A stretch of DNA of 64,000 nucleotides from Serratia bockelmannii (GTDB lineage Bacteria > Pseudomonadota > Gammaproteobacteria > Enterobacterales > Enterobacteriaceae): contig NZ_VOUX01000033.1 of the NCBI RefSeq assembly GCF_008011855.1, positions 372,001-436,000 on the forward strand, read 5' to 3'. This document shows positions 20,085 to 30,429 of this stretch, in pieces. Numbering within the stretch: the stretch's first letter is position 1; every line of letters starts with the position of its first letter. The notes under the pieces are model-generated. The model made no database searches. It was not told the origin of the DNA and saw nothing but the letters and a program-made list of their open reading frames with translations. Both the position numbers and the translations under genes were made by a program.

Positions 20085-21059
20085 CTACGGGGCGATATCG
20101 ACGATCGCCCCGCATTCGAACGCCAGACCCGGTTCGACGTCCCGCGCCAGCCAGGTCGGGCCGTCCAGATCGACGAAGCGCGCCGCCGGCGCCAGCGGCA
20201 AGGCGGCGGATATCGCCCGTGACGTGCACAACATGCAGCCGAGCATGATGGCGAACCCTTGTTCGCGCGCGGCCTGCGCCAGCGCCAGCGCCTCGGTCAA
20301 GCCGCCGGTTTTGTCCAGTTTGATATTGACCATCTGATAGCGTTGCGCCAGCCGCGGCAGATCGGCGCGGGTGTGGCAGCTCTCATCGGCGCAGATCGGC
20401 AGCGGATGAATAAAGTGTTCCAGCGCGGCGTCATCACCGGCCGGCAGCGGCTGCTCCAGCATCGCCACGCCGAGATCGGCCAGCAGCTGGCAGCGCGCCG
20501 CCAGCCCTTCCGCCTGCCAGGACTCATTGGCGTCGACGATCAGCGTCGCCCGCGGTACCGCGGCGCGGATCGCTACCAATCGTTCGCTGATATAGTGATC
20601 GTCGAGTTTGATCTTCAACAGCGTGGCGCCCTGCTGCTCCAGTTCACGCGCGGCGAAGGCCATCGCTTCCGGCGTGCCGATGCTGACGGTCTGCGCCATA
20701 CGGATATGCGCCGGGGCCGTCACGCCGCTGCGCTGCCACAGGCTCTGCCCGTGCAGGCGGCACTCCAGATCCCACAGCGCCGAATCCAGCGCGTTGCGGG
20801 CGGCGCCCGCTGGCATCTGCACCAGCAGCTGTTCGCGGGTCATGCCTTGTGCGATCGCCGGCGCCATCTCTGCCAGCTGTGCCATCACCGATTCCTCGCT
20901 CTCGCCGTAACGCGGGTACGGCGTACATTCACCGGTGCCGCGCACGCCCTGCTGTTCGATTTCGACCACCACCACCCGGGCTTCGGTGCGGCTGCCGCGC
21001 GCAATCACGAAGGCGGTATGCAGCGGCCAGGCTTCCGGGTAAAAACGCATGTCTCTCAT
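20085..21059 (-). CDS. ycjG: L-Ala-D/L-Glu epimerase
   Basis: 324 residues from the start at 21059, chosen for the AGGAG site 6 nt upstream; a longer frame to 21086 lacks one. Enolase superfamily: catalytic Lys in LLKIKLDD, metal ligands in IVDANESW, LEQP and ICADES, and the second catalytic Lys in VNIKLDKTGG. It epimerises L-Ala-D-Glu released from murein by MpaA to L-Ala-L-Glu so that it can be degraded. Divergent from tpx. Confidence 0.95.
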   Translation of the reverse strand: MRDMRFYPEAWPLHTAFVIARGSRTEARVVVVEIEQQGVRGTGECTPYPRYGESEESVMAQLAEMAPAIAQGMTREQLLVQMPAGAARNALDSALWDLECRLHGQSLWQRSGVTAPAHIRMAQTVSIGTPEAMAFAARELEQQGATLLKIKLDDHYISERLVAIRAAVPRATLIVDANESWQAEGLAARCQLLADLGVAMLEQPLPAGDDAALEHFIHPLPICADESCHTRADLPRLAQRYQMVNIKLDKTGGLTEALALAQAAREQGFAIMLGCMLCTSRAISAALPLAPAARFVDLDGPTWLARDVEPGLAFECGAIVDIAP

Positions 21060-21193
21060 AACGGCTCCTGAGCGAAAACTGCGCATTCAGCCAGGCTGAT
21101 GCGCCGGTGATGTTTTATAGAACAGCCTAATATATACAACTATTTAGCAAACTTTGATATCCAATCCGCCCCGGTTGTCATAAACTGGCGCCA

Positions 21194-21252
21194 GGGTGTG
21201 AACCTGATGTTAAATGCCGTTGCCGACGCGCCGTTTCATCAGGTTCATACCC
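21194..21252. repeat. 16-bp near-perfect inverted repeat in the tpx leader
   Basis: GGGTGTGAACCTGATG (21194-21209) and CATCAGGTTCATACCC (21237-21252) are reverse complements at 15 of 16 positions, separated by 27 nt. The right arm ends 32 nt before the tpx ATG. It could be an mRNA hairpin that keeps the ribosome site exposed or hidden, or paired operator half-sites between ycjG and tpx. Confidence 0.65.
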
Positions 21253-21284
21253 TTTGTATAAACACCTGTAAAAGGAATCTAGCA

Positions 21285-21788
21285 ATGACTCAGACAGTAC
21301 ATTTTCAAGGCAATCCGGTCAGCGTAGCAGGCAAACTGCCACAGCAGGGCGAACAGGCCAAGGCCTTCTCGCTGGTTGCCAAAGACCTGTCAGACGTGGC
21401 GCTGAGCAGCTTCGCGGGTAAACGCAAAGTCCTGAACATCTTCCCAAGCATCGATACCGGCGTCTGCGCGACGTCGGTGCGTAAATTCAACCAGCTGGCC
21501 AGCGGCCTGGATAACACCGTGGTGCTGTGCATCTCCGCCGATCTGCCGTTCGCGCAGTCTCGCTTCTGCGGCGCGGAAGGCCTGAGCAACGTGGTTACCC
21601 TGTCCACCCTGCGCGGCGCCGAGTTCAAGCAGGCGTACGGCGTCGAAATCGCCGAAGGCCCGTTGGCAGGCCTGACCGCGCGTGCGGTCGTGGTGCTGGA
21701 TGGCCAGGACAACGTGCTGTACAGCGAGCTGGTGAACGAAATCACCACCGAGCCTGACTACGACGCGGCGCTGGCTGCGCTGAAATAA
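21285..21788 (+). CDS. tpx: Thiol peroxidase (periredoxin family, Tpx)
   Basis: 167 residues. Reduces hydrogen and organic peroxides with thioredoxin. Peroxidatic Cys61 in DTGVCATSV and resolving Cys95 in SRFCGAEG, the same positions as in E. coli. Start at 21285 chosen for AAAAGGA upstream and the family N-terminus; the frame is open back to 21198, through the inverted repeat. In E. coli tpx is anaerobically expressed. Confidence 0.97.
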   Translation: MTQTVHFQGNPVSVAGKLPQQGEQAKAFSLVAKDLSDVALSSFAGKRKVLNIFPSIDTGVCATSVRKFNQLASGLDNTVVLCISADLPFAQSRFCGAEGLSNVVTLSTLRGAEFKQAYGVEIAEGPLAGLTARAVVVLDGQDNVLYSELVNEITTEPDYDAALAALK

Positions 21789-21789
21789 C

Positions 21790-21811
21790 AAAGCCGGCGA
21801 ACGCCGGCTTT
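21790..21811 (+). terminator. First terminator hairpin after tpx
   Basis: AAAGCCGGCG/CGCCGGCTTT perfect 10-bp stem, 2-base loop, directly after the stop codon. Confidence 0.7.
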
Positions 21812-21822
21812 GGATACCCATT

Positions 21823-21848
21823 AAAGGCGCCGCAAGGCGCCTTTCTTA
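21823..21848. terminator. Second, bidirectional hairpin between tpx and tyrR
   Basis: AAAGGCGCC/GGCGCCTTT stem, loop GCAA, followed rightward by CTTATT. It separates the convergent tpx and tyrR; its right end touches the tyrR stop. Confidence 0.65.
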
Positions 21849-23417
21849 TTCTTCGCCCTCAGCGCCGCCTTTGCGGCTGCTCAGGCCATACTCGCGCAGC
21901 TTGTTGGCGATGGCGGTATGGGAAACGCCCAGCCGCTTCGCCAGCTTGCGGGTGCTGGGATAGGTGCGATACAGGCGCGTCAGCACCGAGCGTTCGAAAC
22001 GCTTGCTGATGTCGTCCAGCGAACCGTCCAGCACCTCGTCGCCCAGCGACATCTCCACCTCAAACTCCGGCAACACGATATCCTGTGGCCGCAGTTCGTA
22101 GCCTTCGGTTTGCGTCAGCGCGCGGTAGATAGCGTTTTTCAGCTGACGCACGTTGCCCGGCCAGCCGTACTTGCTGAGGAAGCCGCCCAGATCGTTCGCC
22201 AGCTTGGGCCGCGCCACGCCCTGCTCATCGGCGAAGCGCGCCACGAACAGCTCGGTCAACGGCATGATGTCCTGCGGACGTTCGCGCAGCGGCGGGATGG
22301 TGATGGTCAGTACGTTGAGGCGATAATAGAGATCTTCGCGGAATTCGCCGCGCTGCACCAGCTCGGTAAGGTTTTTCTGGGTGGCGCAGATCACGCGCAC
22401 GTCGACGTGCACCTCATGCTCTTCGCCAACGCGGCGGAACGTGCCGTCGTTGAGGAAACGCAGCAGCTTGGTCTGCATACGCGGCGACATTTCGCCGATC
22501 TCATCCAGCAGCACCGAACCGCCGTTGGCCTGCTCGAAGAAGCCCTTCTTGCCTTCCAGCGCGTTGGGATAAGCGCCCGGCGCATGGCCGAACAGTTCGC
22601 TCTCCACCACGTCATCCGGCAGCGCGGCGCAGTTCAGCGCCAGGAACGGCTGTTTGCCACGCGGGCTGCGTAAATGGCAGGCGCGGGCCAGAATATCCTT
22701 GCCGGTACCGGTATCGCCGACGATCAGCAGCGGCGCATCGAGCATCGCCAGCTTGCGCGCCTGCTCCAGCACGTGACGCATCTTGGCGCTCACCGCCACG
22801 ATGTGGTCGAATTCGGTATCGTCGTTCACCGATAGATTTTGCAGCTGGCGGCCCATGCGCGCGGTGGACTTCAGCATCACCACCGCGCCGACCGCGGCCG
22901 CCTGCTGCTGTTCGTCTTCCAGATAGATGGGCGTGATGTCCATCAGGAAGTCCTGGCTGCGGATCACCACCCGCTCGGCGTGCGGCGCCGTATGCTCGCT
23001 CTCCAGCCAACGGCTGAAGTTATAGCCGCCGATCAGCGCCCCGGCGGTCTGGTTGCGGATCTTGTCTTCATTCAGGCTGAACAGCGCCTGCGCCGCCGGG
23101 TTGGCCAGCTCGACCTTGCCCTTCATGTCGATAGAGAACACCGGTTCCGGCATCGATTCCAGCAGCGCGCGCAGCGCGCGATGTTCGCGTTCGGAAGGCA
23201 TAAAGCTGACGGTGCGCACGTCGGTCACGCCGGCGATGCGGCGGATCTCCGCCATCAGGGCGCGGAAAGTATCGAAATCCAGCTGGGAGAAATTGAGGTA
23301 AATGCGGCCGATGGGATCGATCTCGATGCCACGTAAGTCAATGCTGCGCGATACCAAAAGATCGAGTAATTCTCGAGTGAGACCGAGGCGGTCTTCGCAA
23401 AATACTTCCAAACGCAT
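21846..23417 (-). CDS. tyrR: Transcriptional regulator TyrR
   Basis: 523 residues. Aromatic-amino-acid-responsive regulator of biosynthesis and transport genes. N-terminal ACT domain (1-72), PAS domain (about 78-190), AAA+ domain with Walker A GDTGTGKD (234-241), C-terminal Fis-like helix-turn-helix. The GAFTGA loop of sigma-54 activators is replaced by GAYPNALEGKKG, as expected for TyrR, which works with sigma-70. A TyrR box upstream indicates autoregulation. Confidence 0.97.
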   Translation of the reverse strand: MRLEVFCEDRLGLTRELLDLLVSRSIDLRGIEIDPIGRIYLNFSQLDFDTFRALMAEIRRIAGVTDVRTVSFMPSEREHRALRALLESMPEPVFSIDMKGKVELANPAAQALFSLNEDKIRNQTAGALIGGYNFSRWLESEHTAPHAERVVIRSQDFLMDITPIYLEDEQQQAAAVGAVVMLKSTARMGRQLQNLSVNDDTEFDHIVAVSAKMRHVLEQARKLAMLDAPLLIVGDTGTGKDILARACHLRSPRGKQPFLALNCAALPDDVVESELFGHAPGAYPNALEGKKGFFEQANGGSVLLDEIGEMSPRMQTKLLRFLNDGTFRRVGEEHEVHVDVRVICATQKNLTELVQRGEFREDLYYRLNVLTITIPPLRERPQDIMPLTELFVARFADEQGVARPKLANDLGGFLSKYGWPGNVRQLKNAIYRALTQTEGYELRPQDIVLPEFEVEMSLGDEVLDGSLDDISKRFERSVLTRLYRTYPSTRKLAKRLGVSHTAIANKLREYGLSSRKGGAEGEE

Positions 23418-23496
23418 CAGTGTTGGCCTTATCTCTGCAGGTGCGGGGATCGTTGACGATGATGATACTCCCTCGCACCGGGCGGTAGAAGCGATC

Positions 23497-23514
23497 TGTC
23501 AGCAAAAGTTGACA
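23497..23514. promoter_or_regulatory. TyrR box upstream of tyrR
   Basis: TGTCAGCAAAAGTTGACA fits the TyrR box TGTAAA-N6-TTTACA in arm spacing, including the invariant G and C 14 bp apart. It lies 80-97 nt upstream of the tyrR start. Confidence 0.65.
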
Positions 23515-23576
23515 GAACTCTGATTTATTGCCGTGGTTGCTGATTTTAAACGCAAGCGGATAACAGCATCGGCGTC

Positions 23577-23605
23577 ATTTTAGCCTACAAACAGAGAGTT
23601 ATCAC
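23577..23605 (-). promoter_or_regulatory. Candidate tyrR promoter
   Basis: Minus strand: GTGATA, 17-nt spacer, TAAAAT (5 of 6 for the -10). This would put the TyrR box about 55-70 nt downstream of the start site, so another promoter nearer the box is possible. The 314-nt gap 23418-23731 holds nothing else apart from the TyrR box and the ycjF terminator. Confidence 0.35.
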
Positions 23606-23696
23606 AACCAGAATTAATTTTGCAGAGATTTATCACGCACTCACAGGGGGATCGACTGTCGTCAAGTCTCGATTACGTCCGGCGTCGGTGCCGTTG

Positions 23697-23723
23697 AGAA
23701 AACGGCGCTCCTGAGAGCGCCGT
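23697..23723 (-). terminator. Terminator of the ycjX-ycjF transcript
   Basis: Minus strand: ACGGCGCTC, 4-base loop, GAGCGCCGT, then TTTTCTC; 9 nt past the ycjF stop. Confidence 0.75.
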
Positions 23724-23731
23724 CGTGGGGG

Positions 23732-24793
23732 TTATTTGGCCTTGCCGTCGCTCTTTTTCAGCGTGTCTTTCAACTGGCCGATCAGCTGGCTGCGGAAATC
23801 GCCAAGCTTCGGCTTTTCCCCCTCCAGCCACGGCAGCGGGCGGCACAGCTCCATCGCCTTGATGCCCAGCCGCGCGGTCAATAACCCGGCGCCGATACCC
23901 TGCGCCGCACGCGCCGACAGCCGCGCCGCCAAATCCTGCGACATCCAGTCCATGCCCACTTCACGCACCAGTTCAGAGGCGCCGGCGAAGGCGATGTTGA
24001 GCAGCACCAGGCGGAACAGACGAATGCGGCTGAAGTAACCCAGTTCGATGCCGTACAGCGCCGCGATGCGGTTAATCAAACGGATGTTGCGCCAGGCGAT
24101 AAACGCCATATCCACCAGCGCCAACGGGCTGACGGCAATCATCAGCGTCGATTCGGCGGCGGAGCGGCTGATTTCGCGCCGCGCCTGGTTGTCGAGCACT
24201 GGCTGTACCAGCTTGGCGTACAGCTCCACCACTTCACGGTCATTTTGGGTTTCATGCAACGAGGCCTGCCAGCGCTGCAACGCCGGATGCCCCTGATCCA
24301 GCCCGGCCTGACGCGCCAGCTTCTCGCAGAATTCGCGCCCTTGCCCCAGCCCGTGGCTGTGCAGCAGCTCGCGCGCCACGTCGCGCTCTTCCGCGCGCTG
24401 GCGCAGCCGATACAAACGCCGCCATTCGGTGACCACCGAACCGACGCCGGCGAACACGATCAGGCCGCCGGCCACACCGCCGCCCATGGCGATCCAGTCC
24501 TGCTGCACCCAGGCGGTATGCACCCACTGCACACCCTGCGCCACCACGCTGACGCCGAACAGCGCCAGCCCGGCGGTGACCATTTTGCGCCACAGGCTGC
24601 GTTTAGGTTTCAGCGCGGCATTAATGATGCCTTCGGCGCGCCCTTCTTCCTCTTCCTGCTGCAGCTCCGGCGCCGCCGGAAAGAAGCTTTCTGCCTGTTC
24701 GGCATCGAAAGCGACGCCGGCGCGCAACGCCGGCTCCTGCGGCGGCTGCAGCGGCTCGTCAAAATCGATACGCGGTTTGATCGGCTCGCTCAT
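23732..24793 (-). CDS. ycjF: YcjF family (UPF0283) inner-membrane protein
   Basis: 353 residues. Two central transmembrane helices (about 70-90 and 98-118) after an acidic, Pro-rich N-terminus, then a long helical domain. E. coli YcjF is an inner-membrane protein co-expressed with YcjX as a distal part of the psp regulon. It overlaps the ycjX stop by 4 nt (ATGA). Molecular function unknown. Confidence 0.92.
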   Translation of the reverse strand: MSEPIKPRIDFDEPLQPPQEPALRAGVAFDAEQAESFFPAAPELQQEEEEGRAEGIINAALKPKRSLWRKMVTAGLALFGVSVVAQGVQWVHTAWVQQDWIAMGGGVAGGLIVFAGVGSVVTEWRRLYRLRQRAEERDVARELLHSHGLGQGREFCEKLARQAGLDQGHPALQRWQASLHETQNDREVVELYAKLVQPVLDNQARREISRSAAESTLMIAVSPLALVDMAFIAWRNIRLINRIAALYGIELGYFSRIRLFRLVLLNIAFAGASELVREVGMDWMSQDLAARLSARAAQGIGAGLLTARLGIKAMELCRPLPWLEGEKPKLGDFRSQLIGQLKDTLKKSDGKAK

Positions 24794-26187
24794 CGCAATT
24801 TGTCTCCCAATAAAAACTCCATCACTGCATCCAGGCGGATGTGCGGCAACGGGCTGTCCACGCTCATGGCGCGCGGACGAAACTCATCGAAGTGGAACCC
24901 CTGGTTCTGCCAGAACGCCGGCCCCGGCAGGCGGGCGGGCACTTCGCCGGGGAACACCGTCAGCGGCGCGCCGTCGCTCAGGCGGTTGCCCTTCAATGCC
25001 GGAATGCGTTGCCCCTGGTGATCGACGATGCCGCTCTCGGTCGCCTGCACCGAGGCCAGGCCGACGCAATCCATGCTAATGCCCTCGAACGCCGCGTTCT
25101 GCCACGCCTCTTGCACCAGCTGCTGCAGCAATGACACCAGATTGGCGTGCTGATCGGCGGTGATATGGTCCGCCTTGGTGGCGGCGAACATCAGTTTGTC
25201 GATGGTCGGCGAGAACAAGCGGCGAAACAGCGTGCGCTTGCCGTAATGGAAGCTCTGCATCAGTTGGGTCAGCGCCAGTCGCATGTCGTTGAACGCCTGC
25301 GGGCCGCTGTTGAGCGGCTGCAGGCAGTCAACCAGCACGATTTGCCGATCGAAACGAACGAAGTGTTCTTTGTAGAAGTTTTTGACGATCGACTGGCAGT
25401 AGTAGTTGAAGCGAGCGCGCAACATGCCGATGTTGGTGTGTTTGTCGGCCTGCGCCAGCTTCGATTCGCCGATCGCGGCCACGTCGGGCCACGGGAAAAA
25501 CTGCAGCGCCGGCGCGCCGGCCATGTCGCCCGGCAGCACGAAACGCCCCGGCTGAATGAAGTGCAGCCCTTCGCTTTTGCAGCGCAACAGATAATCGGTG
25601 TAGGCCTGGGCGATCGCCGCCAGCCGGTTTTCGTCGGCCGGGGCCAGCGGATCGCACGCCTTGCACAGCTCAAGCCAGGGTTTGGCCCATTCGGCGCGTT
25701 CGCCCTGCAGCAGCCCGGTCATCTGGCGCGACCAGGCCAGGTAATCCTGTTCGAGCATCGGCAGATCCAGCAACCATTCGCCCGGATAATCGACGATCTC
25801 CAGGTACAGCGTGGAGGTGTCTTTGAAGTGCCGCAGCAGCGAGTCGTTGGAGCGGTAACGGAGCGCCAGCCGGATTTCGCTGACGCCGCGCGTCGGCGTC
25901 GGCCAGGCCGGCGGCGTGCCGTACAGCTGCGCCAGCCCTTCGTCATAGGTGAAACGCTGGATGCCGAGATCGCGTTGCGGGATGCGTTTGACGCCCAGCA
26001 GGCGCTCTTCGCGCACCGGTGAAAACAGCGGCATGCGCGCGCCGCTGTGCACATGCAGCAGTTGGTTGACGAAGGCGGTGATAAAGGCGGTTTTGCCGCT
26101 GCGGCTCAGGCCGGTCACCGCCAGGCGCAGATGACGATCCATTCCGCGGTTGACCAGCGAGGTTAACTCATTTTGCAGTCGTTTCAT
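24790..26187 (-). CDS. ycjX: YcjX family stress-induced NTPase
   Basis: 465 residues. P-loop near residues 25-34 ([11 protein letters not shown]), then [14 protein letters not shown] as the Walker B-like/G3 region near 131-144 and a TKADH motif near 320. The family consists of GTP-binding proteins tied to the PspF regulon. It overlaps pspD by 20 nt, so it is probably co-transcribed from the psp promoter. Confidence 0.93.
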   Translation of the reverse strand: MKRLQNELTSLVNRGMDRHLRLAVTGLSRSGKTAFITAFVNQLLHVHSGARMPLFSPVREERLLGVKRIPQRDLGIQRFTYDEGLAQLYGTPPAWPTPTRGVSEIRLALRYRSNDSLLRHFKDTSTLYLEIVDYPGEWLLDLPMLEQDYLAWSRQMTGLLQGERAEWAKPWLELCKACDPLAPADENRLAAIAQAYTDYLLRCKSEGLHFIQPGRFVLPGDMAGAPALQFFPWPDVAAIGESKLAQADKHTNIGMLRARFNYYCQSIVKNFYKEHFVRFDRQIVLVDCLQPLNSGPQAFNDMRLALTQLMQSFHYGKRTLFRRLFSPTIDKLMFAATKADHITADQHANLVSLLQQLVQEAWQNAAFEGISMDCVGLASVQATESGIVDHQGQRIPALKGNRLSDGAPLTVFPGEVPARLPGPAFWQNQGFHFDEFRPRAMSVDSPLPHIRLDAVMEFLLGDKLR

Positions 26188-26434
26188 TGCTCTCCTTGAC
26201 GTAACGCCCGAATGCCTTGTTCAGGCCTTTACGGAACAGCGGTTCCAGCACCAGCGCCAGCACGACGCGCACCGGTTTGCGGCCGACGGTCTTCAGCAAC
26301 CAGCCGGCGGCGCCCGCCGGGCCATAGTTCAATAACGCTATGATGATGACTTTAGCCAATGTCTTCAACATTGCCGCCGCTCCTCGTTTAAATCCACCCG
26401 TTCTGGCGGTGTTTGCAACATCGATTTTATTCAT
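26168..26434 (-). CDS. pspD: Phage shock protein D
   Basis: 88 residues. Start at 26434 chosen because the GGAGGG ribosome site sits just before it; a GTG further upstream would place that site inside the gene. One hydrophobic segment (ALLNYGPAGAAGWLLKTV) matches E. coli PspD (LRYGPAGVAGWAIKSV). A peripheral inner-membrane protein of the Psp envelope-stress response with no firm role. The N-terminus is about 15 residues longer than in E. coli. Confidence 0.88.
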   Translation of the reverse strand: MNKIDVANTARTGGFKRGAAAMLKTLAKVIIIALLNYGPAGAAGWLLKTVGRKPVRVVLALVLEPLFRKGLNKAFGRYVKESNETTAK

Positions 26435-26530
26435 GACAATGCCCTCCGGCACAAGAGATTAAGGTTACATTCAACGGGATAACGGCGGCGAAGATGCCCG
26501 GCCTGCGCAGGCCGGGTATCGCAAGAAGGG

Positions 26531-26890
26531 TTACAGCTTGCGGAAACGGCTCTGTACGCCGAAGGTATCGGACGTCACGTAGCGCTCGACCTGACGCAGC
26601 TGCTGCTCGCCGCTGCCCAACTCATACTCCAGCTGATCGAGCAGCTGGCGCGGCGTCTTCTGATGCTCGCCTTCGAAACGGCTGGCCGGCGCTTCATCCA
26701 ACACGAACACCAGCGCGATATAGGCCACCAGCGTGAAGAAGAACAGCCCGAAGAACAGCGACAGCACCACCATCACGCGGATCAGTCGCACCGGTACGTC
26801 GAAATAGTGCGCCAAACCGGCGCAGACGCCTTTCACCATGCCTTCTTCGGGAACGCGATAAAGCTTTTTACTGCCCAGCGTCGTGCTCAT
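26531..26890 (-). CDS. pspC: Phage shock protein C
   Basis: 119 residues. PspC domain: KLYRVPEEGMVKGVCAGLAHYFDVPVRLIRV (9-39), one transmembrane helix (40-65), periplasmic C-terminal part with LeuZip-like QLLDQLEYEL. With PspB it senses inner-membrane stress and frees PspF by recruiting PspA. Its ATG overlaps the pspB stop by 1 nt. Confidence 0.96.
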   Translation of the reverse strand: MSTTLGSKKLYRVPEEGMVKGVCAGLAHYFDVPVRLIRVMVVLSLFFGLFFFTLVAYIALVFVLDEAPASRFEGEHQKTPRQLLDQLEYELGSGEQQLRQVERYVTSDTFGVQSRFRKL

Positions 26891-27117
26891 CAGGACTGTC
26901 TCCAGTTCGGGTGTTCCGCATCGAGGATCTCTTCCAGCGCCTGAATGCGTTCACGCATGCGTTTGGCGTCTTCCGCCAGCTGCGCCAGGCGCTGCATTTC
27001 TTGCTGACTCAGCTGGATGCCGGTCTGCTGCCGATTGCTGTAATGCAGCCAAAGCCAAATCGGCGCGACAAACAGCACGAAAATTGTCAGCGGAATGGCA
27101 AGTAATAAAGCACTCAT
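26890..27117 (-). CDS. pspB: Phage shock protein B
   Basis: 75 residues. N-terminal transmembrane helix (about 4-24), then a coiled coil with QLSQQEMQRLAQLAEDAKRMRERIQALEEIL. Partner of PspC in signalling membrane damage. Position between pspA and pspC as in E. coli. Confidence 0.96.
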   Translation of the reverse strand: MSALLLAIPLTIFVLFVAPIWLWLHYSNRQQTGIQLSQQEMQRLAQLAEDAKRMRERIQALEEILDAEHPNWRQS

Positions 27118-27180
27118 TGTTATTCCTTCTTATCGGGTCCTGGATAGGCGGCCACCTCCGGCGTGTGGCCGCGGTTCGCC

Positions 27181-27846
27181 TTACTCTGAGCGGTTCATTT
27201 TAGCTTTCAGCGCCGCCAGTTGCTCACTGATGGCGTCGTCGGCTTTCAGCTCGGCAAACTCTTGGTCCAGCGACTTCTTTTTACCGATGCTGATGCTTTC
27301 CGCTTCGGCTTCCATGTGGTCGATGCGGCGCTCGAACTGTTCGAAACGCGCCATCGCCTCATCCAGCTTGCCGCTGTCGAGCTGGCGGCGCACTTCGCGC
27401 GAAGAAGACGCGGCCTGATGGCGAAGCGCCAGCGCCTGCTGCCGCGCGCGGGTTTCGGTCAGCTTGTTTTCCAGCTCGCCGATTTCGCTCTTCATGCGCG
27501 CCAGCGTTTCTTCTACGGTCGCCACTTCCTGCGTCAGCGTGACGATCAGATCGGCCACCTTTTGTTTTTCGATCAGCGCCGCACGGGCCAAGTCTTCTTT
27601 ATCTTTGCGCAGCGCCAGTTCGGCTTTTTCCTGCCAGTCACTGACCTGGTTTTCACCCTGCTCGATGCGACGCAGCAACTGCTTTTTCTCCGCCAGCGCA
27701 CGCGCCGACGTAGAGCGAACTTCAACCAGCGTGTCTTCCATCTCTTGGATCATCAACCGCACCAGCTTCTGCGGATCTTCCGCCTTGTCCAGCAGGGTGT
27801 TGATGTTGGCGTTCACGATGTCGGCAAAACGAGAAAAAATACCCAT
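27181..27846 (-). CDS. pspA: Phage shock protein A
   Basis: 221 residues. ESCRT-III-like coiled-coil protein that binds stressed inner membrane and, when free, inhibits PspF. N-terminal amphipathic helix [28 protein letters not shown], then long alpha-helices to the end. First gene of pspABCD, driven by the sigma-54 promoter at 27918-27934. Confidence 0.97.
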   Translation of the reverse strand: MGIFSRFADIVNANINTLLDKAEDPQKLVRLMIQEMEDTLVEVRSTSARALAEKKQLLRRIEQGENQVSDWQEKAELALRKDKEDLARAALIEKQKVADLIVTLTQEVATVEETLARMKSEIGELENKLTETRARQQALALRHQAASSSREVRRQLDSGKLDEAMARFEQFERRIDHMEAEAESISIGKKKSLDQEFAELKADDAISEQLAALKAKMNRSE

Positions 27847-27917
27847 AATTCACTTCCTCTTGGTTCTGATGGCGTCTGAAGCGCCGCGTTAAGTCGTACA
27901 GCTTGCCCAAAGAGATA

Positions 27918-27934
27918 ATCAAAACCCGTGCCAA
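27918..27934 (-). promoter_or_regulatory. Sigma-54 promoter of pspABCD
   Basis: Minus strand TTGGCACGGGTTTTGAT fits the -24/-12 pattern TGGCAC-N5-TTGC with GA at the -12 end. It lies about 72 nt before the pspA ATG, in the region shared with the divergent activator gene pspF. Confidence 0.8.
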
Positions 27935-28030
27935 CTTTTATTTCATTGAAAAACAACAACTCTTTATTTTTGACTCTCTGCGCGCTTGCTGTAGAGTGAT
28001 TATTTTCACCAAACATTGGCGAATTTCATC

Positions 28031-29038
28031 ATGAACGAACAGCCAGAGAATTTGTTGGGCGAGGCAAACGCCTTTGTCGAAGTCTTGGAGCAAGTCTCCC
28101 AGGTCGCCAAGCTGAACAAGCCGGTGCTGGTGATCGGCGAACGCGGCACCGGCAAGGAGTTGATCGCCCACCGTCTGCACTACCTCTCCAACCGTTGGCA
28201 AGGGCCGTTCATCTCGCTTAACTGCGCGGCGCTGAATGAAAACCTGCTGGATTCCGAACTGTTCGGCCACGAGGCCGGCGCGTTTACCGGCGCCCAAAAG
28301 CGCCATCTGGGCCGCTTCGAACGCGCCGACGGCGGTACGCTGTTCCTCGATGAGCTGGCAACCGCACCGATGCTGGTGCAGGAGAAATTGCTGCGGGTGA
28401 TCGAATACGGTCAGTTGGAACGCGTGGGCGGCAGCCAGCCGCTGCGGGTGGATGTGCGCCTGGTGTGCGCCACCAACGACGATCTGCCGGCGCTGGCGGC
28501 GGCGGGCAAATTCCGCGCCGATCTGCTGGATCGGCTGGCGTTCGACGTGGTGCAACTGCCGCCACTGCGCCAACGGCGGCCCGATATCATGCTGTTGGCC
28601 GAGCATTTCGCCATTCAAATGTGCCGCGAGCTGGCGCTGCCGCTGTTTCCCGGCTTTACCGAACGTGCCAGGCAAACGTTGCTCGAGTATGGCTGGCCGG
28701 GCAACGTGCGCGAACTGAAAAACGTGGTGGAGCGTTCAGTCTATCGTCACGGCGACAGCGACAGCCCGCTGGATGAGATCGTCATCAACCCGTTTGCGCC
28801 ACGCGAGGCCACGCCGGTCGCGCCCATTCCTGAAGACGCCGGCGCGTTACCGCCGCTGCCGTTGGATTTGAAACTCTGGCAGCTGGAGCAGGAGAAGGCA
28901 TTGATCGAAGCGGCGCTGCAGCACGGGCGGTTCAATCAGCGCAAGGCGGCGCAGCTGCTGGGGCTCACCTATCATCAGCTGCGCGGTATGCTGAAAAAGC
29001 ATGCGCTGCTGCAAAACGGCGAAGCGGACGAGGAATAA
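28031..29038 (+). CDS. pspF: Psp operon transcriptional activator PspF
   Basis: 335 residues from the ATG at 28031 (an upstream TTG in frame is less likely). A sigma-54 bacterial enhancer-binding protein without a receiver domain: Walker A GERGTGKE (36-43), sigma-54 contact loop GAFTGA (83-88), Walker B GGTLFLDEL, C-terminal Fis-type helix-turn-helix (RKAAQLLGLTYHQLRGML). Divergent from pspA, which it activates; held inactive by PspA until stress. Confidence 0.97.
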   Translation: MNEQPENLLGEANAFVEVLEQVSQVAKLNKPVLVIGERGTGKELIAHRLHYLSNRWQGPFISLNCAALNENLLDSELFGHEAGAFTGAQKRHLGRFERADGGTLFLDELATAPMLVQEKLLRVIEYGQLERVGGSQPLRVDVRLVCATNDDLPALAAAGKFRADLLDRLAFDVVQLPPLRQRRPDIMLLAEHFAIQMCRELALPLFPGFTERARQTLLEYGWPGNVRELKNVVERSVYRHGDSDSPLDEIVINPFAPREATPVAPIPEDAGALPPLPLDLKLWQLEQEKALIEAALQHGRFNQRKAAQLLGLTYHQLRGMLKKHALLQNGEADEE

Positions 29039-29043
29039 CAGGC

Positions 29044-29153
29044 AAAAAAAAAGCCAGCACCCGAGCTGGCTTAAAAAACACTGGAAGCAATGTGAGCAAT
29101 GTCGTGCCTTCCACATCAGAGCCGCAAACTGTGGCCTTCCGTGAACTGCCAGG
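29044..29153 (-). ncRNA. ryhB: RyhB small RNA (iron-sparing, Hfq-dependent)
   Basis: The minus strand at 29079-29106 carries the RyhB core GCACGACATTGCTCAC followed by ATTGCTTCCAGT, identical to what I recall for E. coli RyhB. A terminator follows (AAGCCAGC, 6-base loop, GCTGGCTT, then a long T-run; 29044-29072). The 5' end is set about 7 nt past a TATTAT -10 (29159-29164) and is approximate; predicted length is about 110 nt, slightly longer than in E. coli. RyhB is repressed by Fur and, under iron limitation, base-pairs with mRNAs of iron-using proteins. It lies between the convergent pspF and COG0523 genes. Confidence 0.92.
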
Positions 29154-29157
29154 CGAT

Positions 29158-29176
29158 GATAATAGTTATCAGTATC
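29158..29176. promoter_or_regulatory. Fur box over the ryhB promoter
   Basis: GATAATAGTTATCAGTATC matches the 19-bp Fur consensus GATAATGATAATCATTATC at 15 positions and overlaps the ryhB -10. A -35 (TTTACA) is about 15-17 nt further upstream at 29179-29184. Confidence 0.75.
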
Positions 29177-29231
29177 GTCTGTAAAGCACTTTGTTGAGAA
29201 TTTTTCTCATTACCACACGAAGATTGCGCAA

Positions 29232-30419
<1,188 letters not shown>

Positions 30420-30429
30420 GAGAGCCTCA

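Noticed and set aside
29044-29072. Hairpin and T-run read at first as the terminator of the folE2 operon
   Set aside because: The sequence just upstream is the RyhB core with a Fur box, so it is the RyhB terminator; it may still also stop the operon.
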